Positions 36,722 to 48,868 of a DNA stretch of 64,000 nt are shown piece after piece (positions within the stretch are counted from its first letter, which is position 1; every line of letters begins with the position of its first letter). The translations under genes and the position numbers were made by a program. The notes beneath the pieces are model-generated. The model saw nothing but the letters and a program-made list of their open reading frames with translations. It was not told the origin of the DNA and did no database searches. The DNA lies in contig NC_134837.1 of assembly GCF_004210375.1 (NCBI RefSeq), forward strand, positions 159,133,310 through 159,197,309. Reading direction: 5' to 3'. Source of the stretch: Tachypleus tridentatus (taxonomy: Eukaryota > Arthropoda > Merostomata > Xiphosura > Limulidae).

Positions 36722-36818
36722 AAGTCTAAGGACTACAATGCTAAATTTCAAGGTTCGATTTCTGGCTATGGGCACAGCAAATAGGTTAATGTGGCTTTGG
36801 TAAACATAACACATAAAC
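36722..36818 (+). repeat. SINE-2 copy (tail B), diverged
   Basis: AAGGACTACAATGCTAAATTTC, GGTTCGATTTCTGGC, CACAGCAAATAGG and ATGTGGCTTTGG. Confidence 0.7.
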
Positions 36819-37341
36819 AAGTCTAACTAATTACTTGCTTCCATGTCCAAAGAAAACAACTGAAAAATAATATACAGTGGAAAACTAGGTTTATTCATAA
36901 TTTAGAAATAGTAATAAAAAAAGGTTATTTTTATTGCACCCCACTGATCATACAAAGAAAGAAAGTGTGTGCGTTGTTTTTCAAATCGAAACAAAGATAA
37001 AATTGAAAGTTTTATAAATTAATAATTTGACTAGTAAAGTATACAAGAAGGAAAACAATGGTGTTGTCCAGAGCATGCGCGTGTTTTTGAGAATAGCTAG
37101 AGCTGATGCTGGCTCGTTGATAATTAGGGTATTACAAAATACGTAAAGTATTAATTAAATCATTCCATATCTTTGAAAGCTAAAAGAATGTTTCTTCACG
37201 ATGATGTGGAGGCAGAGTTACTACACCTGTAACTTTGATTCGCTAGACGGTAAACAAAATAATAATGGCGTACGCAGCTGTGAGAAGAGCGGTGTTGTAT
37301 CACGCATGCGCATTTGTGAACCCAAGCACTAAAATAAGAGA

Positions 37342-37464
37342 GTTGTTGTTTTGAATTAAGCACAAAGCTACACACTGGGCTATCTGTGCTCTGGCCACCA
37401 CGGGTATCGAAACCCAGATTTTAGCGTTGTAAGTCCGCATACATACCGCTGAGCCGCTGGGGGG
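37342..37464 (-). repeat. SINE-2 copy (tail A)
   Basis: Near-consensus minus-strand copy from GTTGTTGTTTTGAATTAAGC to CCGCTGAGCCGCTGGGGGG. Short AAATAAGA on both flanks may be the target duplication. Confidence 0.9.
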
Positions 37465-37640
37465 CAAATAAGATAAACACAAACAAACGAAATAACAGGC
37501 TGAACCAATGCTATAACTGATTACATTACAAAATATAATATCCTCACACTGTAGAGCCTTAGATTAAATAAACAAAGTAAGAAACACATTAGAATCTTAC
37601 CTGACCGTACGGAAACAGAAAAAAAATTAGTTTATGCTTT

Positions 37641-38400
37641 TACGTTAACAAACAACGCACATCAACTCAAAAATAAAATGAAACGAAAAATCTAATTTGA
37701 CATCAAAGATGTCACTGTGAAAGTGTTTATACGTTGTTAAAATATGGAGGCGAGCTTTATCAATCGAGGCGTACCTCCGGAAGGTAAAGTAGTGAACAAA
37801 TCGCTTGTACATGTCTACAATTTGTTTTTGGCTTAATTTCTTATTCTGAGCTCGAGTCACAGCACACGAGGCAAACACATCTGAATTCCCCTCAACAACG
37901 ACATCATCCTTAGATGAAACAGTGATCAGCTCACTAACCATTTTGGGTTCGGCAACAACTTTCCCCCGAACAAAGTCGCTTCCCAACAATAATGATACAA
38001 CCTTAATTGTCAAGTTAGGCCTTACCCAAATAAAACTGTTCCCGAAACCAGGTATGATGCTAAATAATTGTTATGGACAGGAATATTAACAAAGCCACCC
38101 TCAATATACTTAGCAATAACAGACTTACCAGTTGCAGTTCTCGAATCTAAAGGCAGTATACCTTCTCAAAACAATGACTGAGTCGCCCCAGTATCACGTG
38201 GGATACGTATGGTTATGGTGTTGGCAGTGCTATTGGTCAAAGACATAGGAACAACAAACACAGAAGGTCTACCTTTCTCCCTGAGTACATTAGGTTTTAT
38301 ATCAGTGGCCAAAGCAACAACATCGGTTGGACACATTGTTAATTCGTACACTCGAGAATCTTTTTGCAACTTTAGTAACTTGGCGTGAATTTCGCTGTAT
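37641..38400 (-). pseudogene. Gypsy-type LTR retroelement protease region, broken
   Basis: Fragment of a gypsy-like Pol polyprotein on the minus strand. The first segment (38369-38166) ends in an aspartic protease active-site motif, DTGATQS, which is directly followed by a premature stop. Similarity continues past the stop to about 38030, where a frameshift moves it to the segment 38013-37645 (containing VSLLLGSDF, then KVVAEP and CAVTRAQ, the usual sequence between protease and reverse transcriptase in this group). Neither LTRs, RT nor gag were found, so it is an isolated relic. It is an old genomic copy and cannot be expressed as a polyprotein. Confidence 0.65.
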
Positions 38401-38680
38401 AGATTTAAGAATATAAATTACTCCCGTTTCTAAATATATATTTAACTGAAACAAATATCGATATTAAAATAAATATTTATATATTAGTAAAATGGTCATC
38501 ATAGCTTTATGATCAAACAAACGAACACATTTCCCGTCATCTAACATAATTCAAATTCGAAGAAGGTTGGGTAAAAAAAGAAAAGGTTCCAGCATCTCCG
38601 ACTTTTGCGCACAACCTAATCAACAGCAATATTTTATGTATGACATATCTGTATACAGACGTTTTGGAATATTTATAAAA

Positions 38681-38958
38681 AGGCCGACATGGCCAAGTGG
38701 TTAGGGTGCTCGACTCGTAATATAAGAGGTTCGAGTTCGAATCCTTGTCACACTAAACGTGCTTACCCTTTCAGACGTGGGGCGTTATAATGTTTCAGTC
38801 AATCCCATTATTCATAGGAAAAAGAGTTAGCCCAAAAATCGACGGTGGGTGGTGATGACTAGCTGTCTTCTCTCTAGCCTTCAACTGTTAAATTAGGGAC
38901 GGCTAGCGCAAATAGACCTCTTGTAGCTTTGCGCGAATTAAAAAATAAACAAACAAAA
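38681..38958 (+). repeat. SINE-1 copy
   Basis: Full plus-strand copy from AGGCCGACATGGCCAAGTGG through GAGTTCGAATCCTTG to GTAGCTTTGCGCGAATT and an A-rich end. It lies about 0.3 kb from the gypsy relic. Confidence 0.9.
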
Positions 38959-39507
38959 ACAATCGTGATCTGGTACCCTTCAGCACGGTGGCATTTATTT
39001 CATGAAAGGTGGGGTAAGATTACTTACTAAATTTTGTATGCAAGTTTTATGAGATGAAATGGAAAAGTAAAAGATTTTAAAATTATAAATCTCCTGAATT
39101 GAATAGATTTTTTCTTGCGGTTGAGCTTTCAAGATTTGGAAAAACAGATCCACTCTAACTCATGACAACTTCAATATAAAATAAATGGTACATTTGGCAA
39201 CTGTATTTTAATTCACTTAAATCATAATTTAAAAGCTATTTGCGTTTAATGAAAAGGACGTGCGCCGTGCGAAAATTGCGCAGTTTTTAAAATACTTGCT
39301 CAGTAGAACATGAGAAGCAATGTGAGACAATAACACACATTGAAATCGAAAGTTGTTATGAGATTATCATAATCATGTGGGAAGACGGACCCATTGTAGA
39401 GTAGAAAGGGTGTAATATATTAAGCCACTTATCGCAAAGCAATTACACTTTAGAAAAAAAATAAGTCAACTGTTTTGCTTTTATATTATATTTCGCTATC
39501 TATAATC

Positions 39508-39627
39508 TGCCCCCCGCTAGTACAGCGGCATGTCTCCGGATTTACAACGCTAAAATCAGCGGTTCGATTCCCTCGGTGGGCTGAGCAGATAGCCCGATGT
39601 GGCTTTGCTATAAGAAAAACACACACG
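39508..39627 (+). repeat. SINE-2 copy (tail B) with target duplication
   Basis: GCCCCCCGCTAGTACAGCGG head, GCGGTTCGATTCCCTCGG, GCAGATAGCCCGATGTGGC, and an ACACAC end. TCTATAATC lies on both sides (39499-39507, 39628-39636). The head folds as a tRNA-like acceptor and T arm but continues straight into the SINE tail. Confidence 0.92.
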
Positions 39628-39636
39628 TCTATAATC

Positions 39637-42129
39637 GCTTAATATTTGAAATCACCTATGTGAAATATCTATTTTATCACCATTAGAAGTTCAAAGTGCT
39701 TATTGAAATCAAGGGTTTTCGGAACCAGAAAATAAGTTTTACTTTGTTCACTTTTATTCTGGCCAAATGAAGATATACAGGAGTGGCCGTCTTACCTTAC
39801 TTCCCTCAAGTAATTACTTATCTGCCAGCCTAATCCTTCATTTTCCTTGTTAGTGTGGTTGTAACTTACCTATGCGTCTGTTCGCTAAACCTGGATACAC
39901 CAACCAAAACATTTAGTGGGGCGTTGTTATGTTTATGCCTCTCTAGTGCTCGTTACTGACACTTATACAGATGAAAAGGTCAATGTGACTTGGTATTATC
40001 TGAGTGGCAACACTAGAGATATTTAATGGTGGTTTTCAAATACAAAATTTAATAAATATGAATATATAATTATTTAGTAGTTTGCACCGTTTAATGCCCC
40101 AGAAAATTCAAAATTTCAGTATCATTAACTAGTAGAGATTTGAAATGGATAACTTAAAGTTAATTTTAACTTTTCTGCTGTAACTCTAGAGCTTGTAAAC
40201 GAGACCGTGAAGACGTTAGCTACTGTTATGTGAAACACTAGCATTGTACTGTAATTAAACGGATTTCAAATACGATTAATTTATAATTCATTAGTTTTTA
40301 TGAATGACAGTGAGTACCATTTGGTTGTATAGCTGTGTTGCTGTGCAAAACATAGTCCAGGAAAATAGCATAATGCAGAAAGTTTCCGGATAATTTAGTG
40401 GAGAATCATTAACAAAATATATAATGGATACTTTATAAGATAATAATTTAAACGCATTAGTCGACAAAATGATGTATGATTTATGTTACAGTAATTTAAA
40501 ACATGAACGAAAATTTCTCTCATCTTGAAAGTGTATGAAATGTTTTATGATCAGTCGTAAATCAGTGGATTTCGGAGTACTGTTGCACATAAATACACTA
40601 AAATAATTAGCGGTTTTATTTATATTTTTTTTCTGTACCATAATTAAAGTCTTCCTTACCTTTGTATTCACATTGTGCGTTTTAACACAGCTTTAATGGT
40701 TGTTCTATAGTTCTGACAGTTTTTGTATATATATATGTATATACGTACAAGAGGTTTCCATTGTAGTAAAATACAGATTTATATTTACCTATCAGCGATA
40801 TAGTATAGTGACAAAATGTAACTTACGTTAAAAATCGGTGCTAACAGCAATTTGAGAAGACCATTAAATTTTATTGCGAGTTTTAGAAGTAATATTGCTT
40901 CTATTACTATACTTCTAAAATAAGACTGTAACTAGCTTATTTTTATCAGTTAAAAGTATTGAAGTATATTAGAGACAGCCTGCGTTTAATATGAAACAAA
41001 TTTAAGAAGCTTTCCAAAGTTCCTATATTAGCGATTTTTCAGATATACATCGATTCTTTTAGAGAATATTGAAGCACGTTAGTCTAATGACTAGATCATT
41101 GACAAAACTTTTATCTATTATTCTGAGTAATTTGTATCTAACCTGTAGCCTTATAGCTTTTCGATTCGAGAGTAATTTCATGGACAGATAAACACCACAC
41201 AATCGCGCTTCGTCGGCTCATAGGTGCTTGTAGCTGTTCCATTCACTGCTCGCGAACGATTAAGGCCCTTTCCCAGGAAAACCCTACTCACCATTGAAGT
41301 CTATTAACGTTCGTTATAAATGCTGCCTTAATCGCGCAATTCAGTTAGCTGTTCGATTCATGAAGCGAGCTGGCCACGTGCTGCGTGCACAGGAGCACGT
41401 GGATCAGAGAGTTTAACGCCGGAAATGGTAGCAGTAATCACGATCAAATGTATTATGTATATAGCTTTTCGGCTTTTTTCGGAAACGAAGGCATTGTGAT
41501 TGATTTAGATCAAGAATTTTTCTGTGAAATGTTGGGAAAAATAAATAGAAGCGCCTGAAACAATAATTCGGAACGTAGCTTTAAGAGAAAGTGCCCGATT
41601 GTGCAAAGGAAACCAAAAAGGGCGTTACAACCGACATGCTCCCCGACACTTCGCACAAAGAAACATGTAATCGACTTTTTGCTCGCTTTTGAAAAAAAAA
41701 AAGGAAAATCCGATAATTCTGACTCTGAGCGAACATATGAGTATTTTGGTAAGAAGCCGTATATTTATAGAATCAGGAAACGTTTATTTTGTCGCTGTCT
41801 TTATATCCACCTAACAGTGAGATAGAAGACAAACGTTATTTTGGAACGTAAATAACGGCGTTTACAGACCGTCATTCAACGACCTCAGTCGTCTGGTGTT
41901 TTTAAACGACTTAATATTTACTCTAATTAATCACTCTAGGTTTTTATTTATTTGTTTTCGGATAATCACATAAAGCTACAATAAGCTAGCTTCCTCTACT
42001 TTTTGAACCACAGAATAGATGGATCGCAACCAGTCAAACGAAACTACTAGAGTTGACCGTCGTCTGCTTTATGGCGCGGTAGTTGCAAAAAGTCTAATGG
42101 TCTTCACTATTATTTGCTGTAGTAGTGTG
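39637..42129. other. Intergenic, no recognised gene
   Basis: AT-rich up to 41180, then a G+C-richer patch with the E-box hairpin. The 74-codon frame at 41601-41825 is basic and has an acidic-serine patch (KSDNSDSERTYEYFGKK) but matches nothing I know; it could be the remnant of a transposon gene. Confidence 0.35.
41374..41402. repeat. Hairpin with paired E-boxes
   Basis: CCACGTGCT (41374-41382) and AGCACGTGG (41394-41402) form a perfect 9-bp stem with an 11-base loop. Each arm contains CACGTG. It lies in a locally G+C-richer patch (about 41180-41430) with no gene recognised. Confidence 0.65.
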
Positions 42130-42252
42130 CCCCCCAGTGGCTCAGCGGTATGTCTGCGGACTTACAACGCTAAAAACCGGGTTTCGATACCCGTGGTGGG
42201 CAGAGCACAGATAGCCCATTGTCTAGCTTTGTGCTTAATTCAAAACAACAAC
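42130..42252 (+). repeat. SINE-2 copy (tail A)
   Basis: Near-consensus: GCCCCCCAGTGGCTCAGCGG, CTTACAACGCTAAAAACCGG, TTTCGATACCCG, GCACAGATAGCCCATTG and GCTTTGTGCTTAATTCAAAA. Confidence 0.92.
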
Positions 42253-43108
42253 TAACAAGTATAAAAAAATGTTAAGTAATACGGGTTATGCGATGATGAT
42301 ATAATTTTGTTAAAACGTTGTACATTTATAGTAAAGTTTTCTTCATTACTTATTCAGCCGTTTACAATCTTTTAAATTAATTATTGAGCGTATGATATGG
42401 TAATATTTTGAGTATTGTGATACCTGAAACCGTAGACATAGAATATTTAAAAAACATATTTAATCCGTACTAAAACCTTCTACAATTATAATAAATTTGT
42501 TAACGACTGATGTAAGCTACTTGTGTTGATCTTGCTTTTCATTTTGTGTGACATACTTTCCCAACAACAATGGCGGATTTAGAAGTGTGTATAGCTAATA
42601 ACACATTTTCAAAATATATCATTGTTTAAAAACAATATAAAAAGGGAGCAACTAGCCACCCTAGCTATCCTCCCTAAATCCATCATTGAAATTTTATAAT
42701 CAGTACTGTATCCTTTGTGTATTTCTGATAACGTGGTATTACACGATATATTCTTAAAAAGTGATCTCTAGCTTTAGGTTTTCCTACTCAAAACTCCGTT
42801 AAAAGATAACCCGTAAATTTAATATCTATTTGAAAAACTGGAAGTGATGCTTTTTATTTTATTTATGCAGTTTGACCATAAAGTAATCCTGAACACTTGA
42901 CAACATAAAATTGCAGAACAACAAAATATATGAGGAATATTCTGTCACACTTACAAAGTGGAAAAAACAAACAAACCTGAATAACGTTTTTTATACTATG
43001 AATTTAACGAGAAATTTGAAACTCAGCTGGAAATGATATATATTTAAATAAAATGTTATATGAAGCGATTGCTTTATGAATATTATATATTTCATTGTTT
43101 TTCCATAA

Positions 43109-44239
43109 AAAATATCATCACTGGAACATTCCAATATAACGCAATATAACCAATTAGCAACCCTCATAGAATTCACCACGATAAAGATTAACTTCATGTT
43201 CAACAACCAAAACTATATACAAACAAATGGCCCTAAGCATGGGCAACCCAGTATCACCAGTTCTAGCCAATATTTTTATGACACAAGTTGAAACACAAAC
43301 AATTAACACAGCATTACATCCACCACTATACTGGTACAGATATGTAGATGACACGGTTGCGGGATTCACATCTACAGAACACATACTTAATTTTTTCAAT
43401 CACATTAACTCTATACATCCCAACATTAACTTTACATGTGAACAGGAAGAAAGCAATCAAATATCATTTCTTAACCTCAAAATTACAAGAACTGATACAC
43501 AATTTAAAACAGAAATCCACCGAAAAATCACCCATACTGGACTATACATTCCTTGGGACTCAGCACATGAAACAAAACAAAAACTCAACATACTAAGAAA
43601 CCAAATAAACACAGCCATAAAACTATGCTCACCAGATAATATTAACGACGAATTAGAAAAAATAAAACAATACTTCATCAACATCAATAAGTTTCCTCCA
43701 CAAACCGTAGAAAACGTTATACGCACACATCTAGACAGAAAGCAAAATCAACCAACAAAAGTAAATATATCTCACGAATCAAAAAATCACAAAACCCTAT
43801 ACTGCTGCATACCATATATTCCTGACATCAGCAGAAAAATAACCAACATTTGGCAAAAATTAGTAACAAAATATGACATTCCAGTTAATACCAAATTTAT
43901 TCAAAAACCAGGCATAAAACTGAGGTCTATACTATGTAAAAACTACCGTGACAAACACCACACCAACATTATTTATAAAATACAATGTGATGACTGCCAC
44001 GACTTCTATATTGGAGAAACAAGTAGAAAAAGGGAAACCAGATTTAAAAAACATAAAAGTCACCTTCACACGTTTTCGAACACTGCAAGTCAAATAAACA
44101 CAACGTAACCATAGAAAACACTCAAATACTAAATAAAGAAACAAACATAAACAAACGCAAAATTAAAGAAGCCTTACTTATACAACAACTTAAACCCAAA
44201 ATAAACCAATATAAAGGAACGCCTTTATACCTATATTAA
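43109..44239 (+). pseudogene. Penelope RT / GIY-YIG endonuclease, broken
   Basis: Single-ORF protein of a Penelope-like element that copies RNA into DNA and cuts the target with a GIY-YIG nuclease. From 43109 the frame shows FNNQNYIQTNG, the strand before the catalytic core. A one-base shift at about 43229 moves it to the frame of 43227-44108 (293 codons). That frame has SMGNPVSPVLANIFM and then YVDD at residues 39-42, the catalytic box of motif C. The endonuclease follows at about residues 249-275: IYKI, the CxxC pair CDDC, YIGETS and an Arg for catalysis. A second frameshift at about 44093 moves the last 45 or so residues, including the expected Glu-containing helix, into another frame that stops at 44239. 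The N-terminal half of the RT is missing. Family identity is sure; activity is excluded by the breaks. Confidence 0.88.
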
Positions 44240-44360
44240 TATAATAAAATAAATAAAATTATATATTCAAACATTTAACACCGCCCTTTACGTTCCGACA
44301 CTCAGTTGCACAACCCCTTTCAAACATGTGGTCAGCTTCCGGTCAGTCACCTCTTTCTTT

Positions 44361-44406
44361 GTGAACATGACGATGACCGAAGAAGGTCGAACGAAACGTT
44401 GTTCGC
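44361..44406 (+). ncRNA. Degraded hammerhead-like motif in PLE-1 pLTR
   Basis: Same place as the motif at 50880-50921 but the core begins ATGACGA instead of CTGACGA, four bases are added near GGTCGAACGAAAC, and the second helix I strand reads GTTCGC. It is probably inactive, and serves as a comparison for the better-preserved copy. Confidence 0.35.
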
Positions 44407-45043
44407 TCTTCTATGTAAAATATTTTTTCAACCCAAACGAGCCGTTTTTGCATATATAATAATGTGTTTATATTGACATTGGGGTTCAGAAATTACTTAG
44501 GTTCATTTATTTACACTGGGGAGAACGAGGGTGGAGAAAACAACAAACAAATAACATCTTTGTGTTTATGAAGTAAATGGAAACACATGCAGACAATTTC
44601 AAACCAAACAATGGGAATCACACTTTATTAATACCAGTACTTCTGTATACCCACAATTTTCGGTGTTGTATGTCGTTAGATACTCTTCACAATAGTATGC
44701 ATAAAAAAGTGTTGAATACATTTGTTATTGGTTACCGTATTCTATAAGAAACCATTGTCATACATTGTAACTTTTGTTGCATACACATGCCTCAATGTGC
44801 TGATGTTTATATACACATTATGTTATAATTTTTTCCTGTTGAAATTTGAACCTGCTCGGTTCCAGAGTTTAATGGTGCATCTAATATAGAGATAATAAGC
44901 TTTTTCTAACAACCTCGCATTCTTTTTAATTAACTTAAGTTGTGATGTTTATCTACTGCATTCAGTTTATTTTAGTTGTTCGTTCGAAACGGTTAATGAA
45001 TGTTATTTATAGAATATGTCTAACAATTCAGTTGTTATTTTCT

Positions 45044-45169
45044 GCCCCCCCCCAGTAGCTTAGCGGTATGTTTGCGGACTTACAACGCTAAAAATCGGGG
45101 TTTCGATACCTGTGGTGGGCAGAGCACAGATAGCCCACTGTGTAGCTTTGTGCTTAATTCAAAACAACA
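45044..45169 (+). repeat. SINE-2 copy (tail A)
   Basis: Near-consensus, with CCCCCCCCCAGTAGCTTAGCGG head, TTTCGATACCTGTGG, and GCACAGATAGCCCACTGTG tail. Confidence 0.92.
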
Positions 45170-45655
45170 ACTAATTTTGTAAAAATATCTACTTTGACGT
45201 TCATTGGATATTCTTGTAAGCACAATGGAATAATTCGATACTGATGAAATTTAAAGCGAGTTATTTATTATATACATTTTAACAGTGTATAATTACGAGA
45301 TAGGTATATAGAGATAAATAGATTACTCTATGTTCTGATACAATAACTTGTGTTTCTTTATAGCTTCCCGAAGTGTCATGTTTTTATTTCGCGTGTCACA
45401 TCTAAAGCGACTATATACACTCTATGCCTGATACATTATTCTGATACTAATACACTTATGATATTGAACTTGATGTTCCGAACTCTAATTACCAAACATA
45501 TTTCACGAGTTTGAATATTTCAGAAACAAGCTTTTTAAAACAATACGATCTGGTTGTTTTAATACGTGTGTGTGTGTATGTTAACGTGATCCTTTAAAAT
45601 GAATTTTTAACATTTGTATTTGTGGCATAGCTTGTAAGATAACTTATTATCGTAC

Positions 45656-45835
45656 TTGTGTTTGAGCTACTGGTCAGAGGGAAAGCAGCCAGTCGATATC
45701 ACCCCACCATCCATCATCCGTGTTGAGGGATTGACTATCAACTCTTATAACACATCCGCAGCACAGTTTATAGTACTGAGAAGGTTTTATAATATTATAA
45801 AGATTCAAACCCAATTCGCTAACTTTGAAATTCAG
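45656..45835 (-). repeat. Possible ancient SINE-1-like copy
   Basis: AGAGGGAAAGCAGCCAGTC, GGGATTGACTATCAAC and GATTCAAACCC occur in SINE-1 order but with poor matches between. It directly abuts the clear copy at 45849. Confidence 0.4.
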
Positions 45836-45848
45836 AGCTCTCCATACC

Positions 45849-46073
45849 GTCCCTAACCTAATTTAGCAGTGTAAGACTAGAGGGAAGGCAGCTAGTCATC
45901 ACCACCCAGCGCCAACTCTTGGGCTATGCTTTTACCAACGAATAGTGGGATTGACCGTCCAATTATAACGCCCACACGGCTGAAATGGCGAGCATGTTCG
46001 GTGTAGCGGGGATTCGAACCCTCGACCTTTGGATTACGAGTGGAGTTTCTTAACCACGTGACCATGCCGAGCC
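45849..46073 (-). repeat. SINE-1 copy, tail missing
   Basis: Minus-strand copy starting within GTCCCTAACCTAATTTAGCAG (the shared tail module is absent) and running to GGCTCGGCATGGTCACG at the right end. Confidence 0.88.
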
Positions 46074-46827
46074 AGCTCACTGTGTTAGAGATTATTTTTA
46101 TACAACAAAAGTTATGCATGTATGCTAATATATCATTATCTAATAGTTAAAAAATACATATAAGTTAATATGTATTTCAACTAGTTCTTTACTAAATAAC
46201 CTGTATTTTTTTAACAGAATGCACATAACTGTTCAATTTCTGTGTGTTAAACCGCAGACCACCTAACTTTGACACACATTTTAAACTCGAGCGTGAAATC
46301 ATGATTAGAGAACATTGATGCTGACGTAAAAGTCCAGGATTCCAGGTAAAGTATACAACTGAATGAGCTACATAATTTTAATCCCGTTATTTATTCTATT
46401 ATTAAAGAAAACATGAAAGCAGTGGATATTGCTGACTAGTTCCCTTTTATTGGGACAATGTTTTTATTAGACATCGCGATACATGAACCTTGGGATTTCT
46501 GACGTGGGCGTTTGTTGAATGGGATGTCATTCAAGTTTAAAATATTAAATACGACATAAAATTTTTCTGAGCATTACGTTTTAATTTGTTCTGTGATGAA
46601 CTAGCTCTTTGCTGATATGTTTACTAGTTTTCAAGTACTTCACTTAGCGACAAATGTATTATTTATTTGTACGTGTTCTTACTAGAAAGTTAGCATTTCT
46701 AATATATTGCTTCTGTCTGCTTTTTAAGTAATACAACATTTCAGTTTTAGCAAACAAAAAACAAACAAACAAAAAAAACGTCAACCTGAACACTCAGACA
46801 ACATATTAGAAATTCCAATCCAATAAA

Positions 46828-47106
46828 GGCCCAGCATGACCAGTTGGGTTAAGTCGTTCGACTCGTAATCTAAGGATGGCGGGTTCGAATCCCCGTTGCA
46901 TCAAACATGCTCGTCCTTTCAGCCGTGGGGGACTCATAGTGTAACGGTCAATCACACTATTCATTGGTAAAAGTGTAGCCCAATAGTTGGCGATGGGTAG
47001 TGATGACTAGCTGCCCTCCGTCTAGCCTTACACTGCTAAATTATGGACGGTTAGCGCAGATGATCCTCGTGTAGCTTTGCGCGAAAGTAAAAAGAAAACA
47101 AAAAAC
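46828..47106 (+). repeat. SINE-1 copy
   Basis: Full plus-strand copy from GGCCCAGCATGACCAG through GGGTTCGAATCCCCG to GTGTAGCTTTGCGCGAAAG and an A-rich end. Confidence 0.9.
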
Positions 47107-48598
47107 AACCGTATAATATTCTTATGTTTTAATAAAAAAAGATCAAATACTAAATCAGAAGGTTGGGAATAAATAAACAAGTAGTAATATTCCATTTTAA
47201 TAAGGTAATTTTTAAATTTAATATAATAAATACAATACTGAAAAAACAATATTATAATATTGTTTATATCGTAAGTTATTGTTTTTGTGCATACGATTAC
47301 GAAATTAGTGATAATTTTTTCATTTTCTTATTTGTGGTAAGATTTAGTCAAATTTCAAAAAGTCTATTGTTATTTATATGCTGCACAACATTTATATGGG
47401 CTCCTTATTTAGCTATCGCCCTATAAAATGTTTAAAATACGTTTTTACTGATTTTATTAATTGGCGCTATCATAATGTTTTACTTTTGTAAAAGTGTGGA
47501 CTATAATGTCTAATTTATTTAGTGATGGTGCTGCCATCTGTTGTTTGATACTGTTTAAATTGTGTACGCTTTCATTGATTGTAATATTGTCTCCAACAGG
47601 ACCATTTACGCTACAGCAATCCGTCTCGTCATGAAAGTGTCAAAAAATGTAAAGTTATATTTCATTACATAACTCTTTTATCATTCATAGCGTATTCATA
47701 TATATATAATGATATATTTATATTACGTATTACAAATTAAAACTAAATTTATATGTCTCGGTATCACGATCCAGGAGTGCACTTAACAGTGTTTGGGGAG
47801 TATTTCAAGTCAGCAGTAATTTGTCAGAACGTCCAAACCAGTATCACGAAATGGTTTACTTTCTTTGCTTTACTGACAATTCTCTACGCTTTCTGGGTCG
47901 TGGCATATCATCAAAACTTAATATATAGTATTAAACATTGTTCTTATCAAGGTTTATTTATGGAGTGCTTTTAATTTGCTACCTCCTTGTTAACTTCTTT
48001 CTACGTACGTAAGATACTGCATGGGGTACCACGGCAGTTATTTCAAGCCCTAACTTGTATCAGTATGTTCATTCGAACAGAACCTTTATGATATGCCATT
48101 GGTAGAAGGAATGACAAGTATTCTCAATATGGCTCATTAGATTGTCAATAGGGATCAGTGAAGCGTTGCTATGGTATTGAAATTTTCATTCTGTTGTGGT
48201 ATAAAAGAATCACCCCCATAAAATGGAAAGAATAACAAAATATATGGTATACTGTTGTTATTGCAGATAAGTAATAGATGTAATATTTACTTAAGATAAG
48301 AATACTTTATTAACTTATTTTAAACATCACTGTTGCAATACAAAACAATTTATTGTATTCATTAAAATAAAGTCGCCACCGATAAAGAGGTAAGATTTTC
48401 CTTCCATTTATTCCACACAATTAGTTGAGTCAACTTAAGGATATCTTAAGAAGGGCGAATTACATGAATGACAAAACAATGCTCGTTATAACTGAAGGTA
48501 GATTCTGCACCAGTCAATAAACAAATTTGATTTTAGAAAGAAAAAAGTTCGATACATGCGAAAATTCTGTCTACAGTTGTCGTCTCTCATTTGATAGT
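47107..48598. other. No gene seen
   Basis: AT-rich. Short frames at 47163-47426 and 47753-47974 have hydrophobic stretches due to base composition and no family signature. Confidence 0.5.
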
Positions 48599-48868
48599 GG
48601 CCTGGGATGGCCAAGCGTATTAAGGCGTGCGACTCGTCATCTGAGGGTCACGGGCTCGCATCCCCATCGCGCCAAACATGCTTGCCTTTTCAGCCGTGGG
48701 AGCGTTATAATGTGACGGTCAATCCCACTATTCGATGATAAAGAGTAGCCCAAGAGTTGGCGGTGGGTGGTGATGACTAGCTACCTTCCCTCTAGTCTTA
48801 CACTACTAAATTAGGGACGACTAGCACAGATAGCGCTCGAGTAGCTTTGTGCGAAATTCCAAAACAAA
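48599..48868 (+). repeat. SINE-1 copy
   Basis: Near-consensus plus-strand copy from GGCCTGGGATGGCCAAGCG to GAGTAGCTTTGTGCGAAATTC followed by CAAAACAAACAAAG. Confidence 0.92.

Larger units (their letters stand above)
43109..44459 (+). mobile_element. Penelope-like retroelement, 5'-truncated (PLE-1)
   Basis: Copy of a Penelope-like element that begins inside the reverse transcriptase and runs through the endonuclease, a short 3' UTR and part of the terminal pLTR. The last part recurs at about 50690-50984. It stops at a run of TATATA. At least two frameshifts (near 43229 and near 44093) break the coding region, so the copy is dead. It is on the plus strand, and no target duplication was found. 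Confidence 0.85.

Noticed and set aside
39508-39580. Possible tRNA gene (acceptor stem, T arm, TAC in the anticodon position)
   Set aside because: The anticodon stem does not pair, the unit continues into the SINE-2 tail and it is flanked by a target duplication, so it is a SINE head. The same reasoning applies to the SINE-1 heads, which carry box A and B sequences.
43154-44144. Several ORFs on both strands over the Penelope element
   Set aside because: Shadows of the RT/endonuclease frame in AT-rich sequence.
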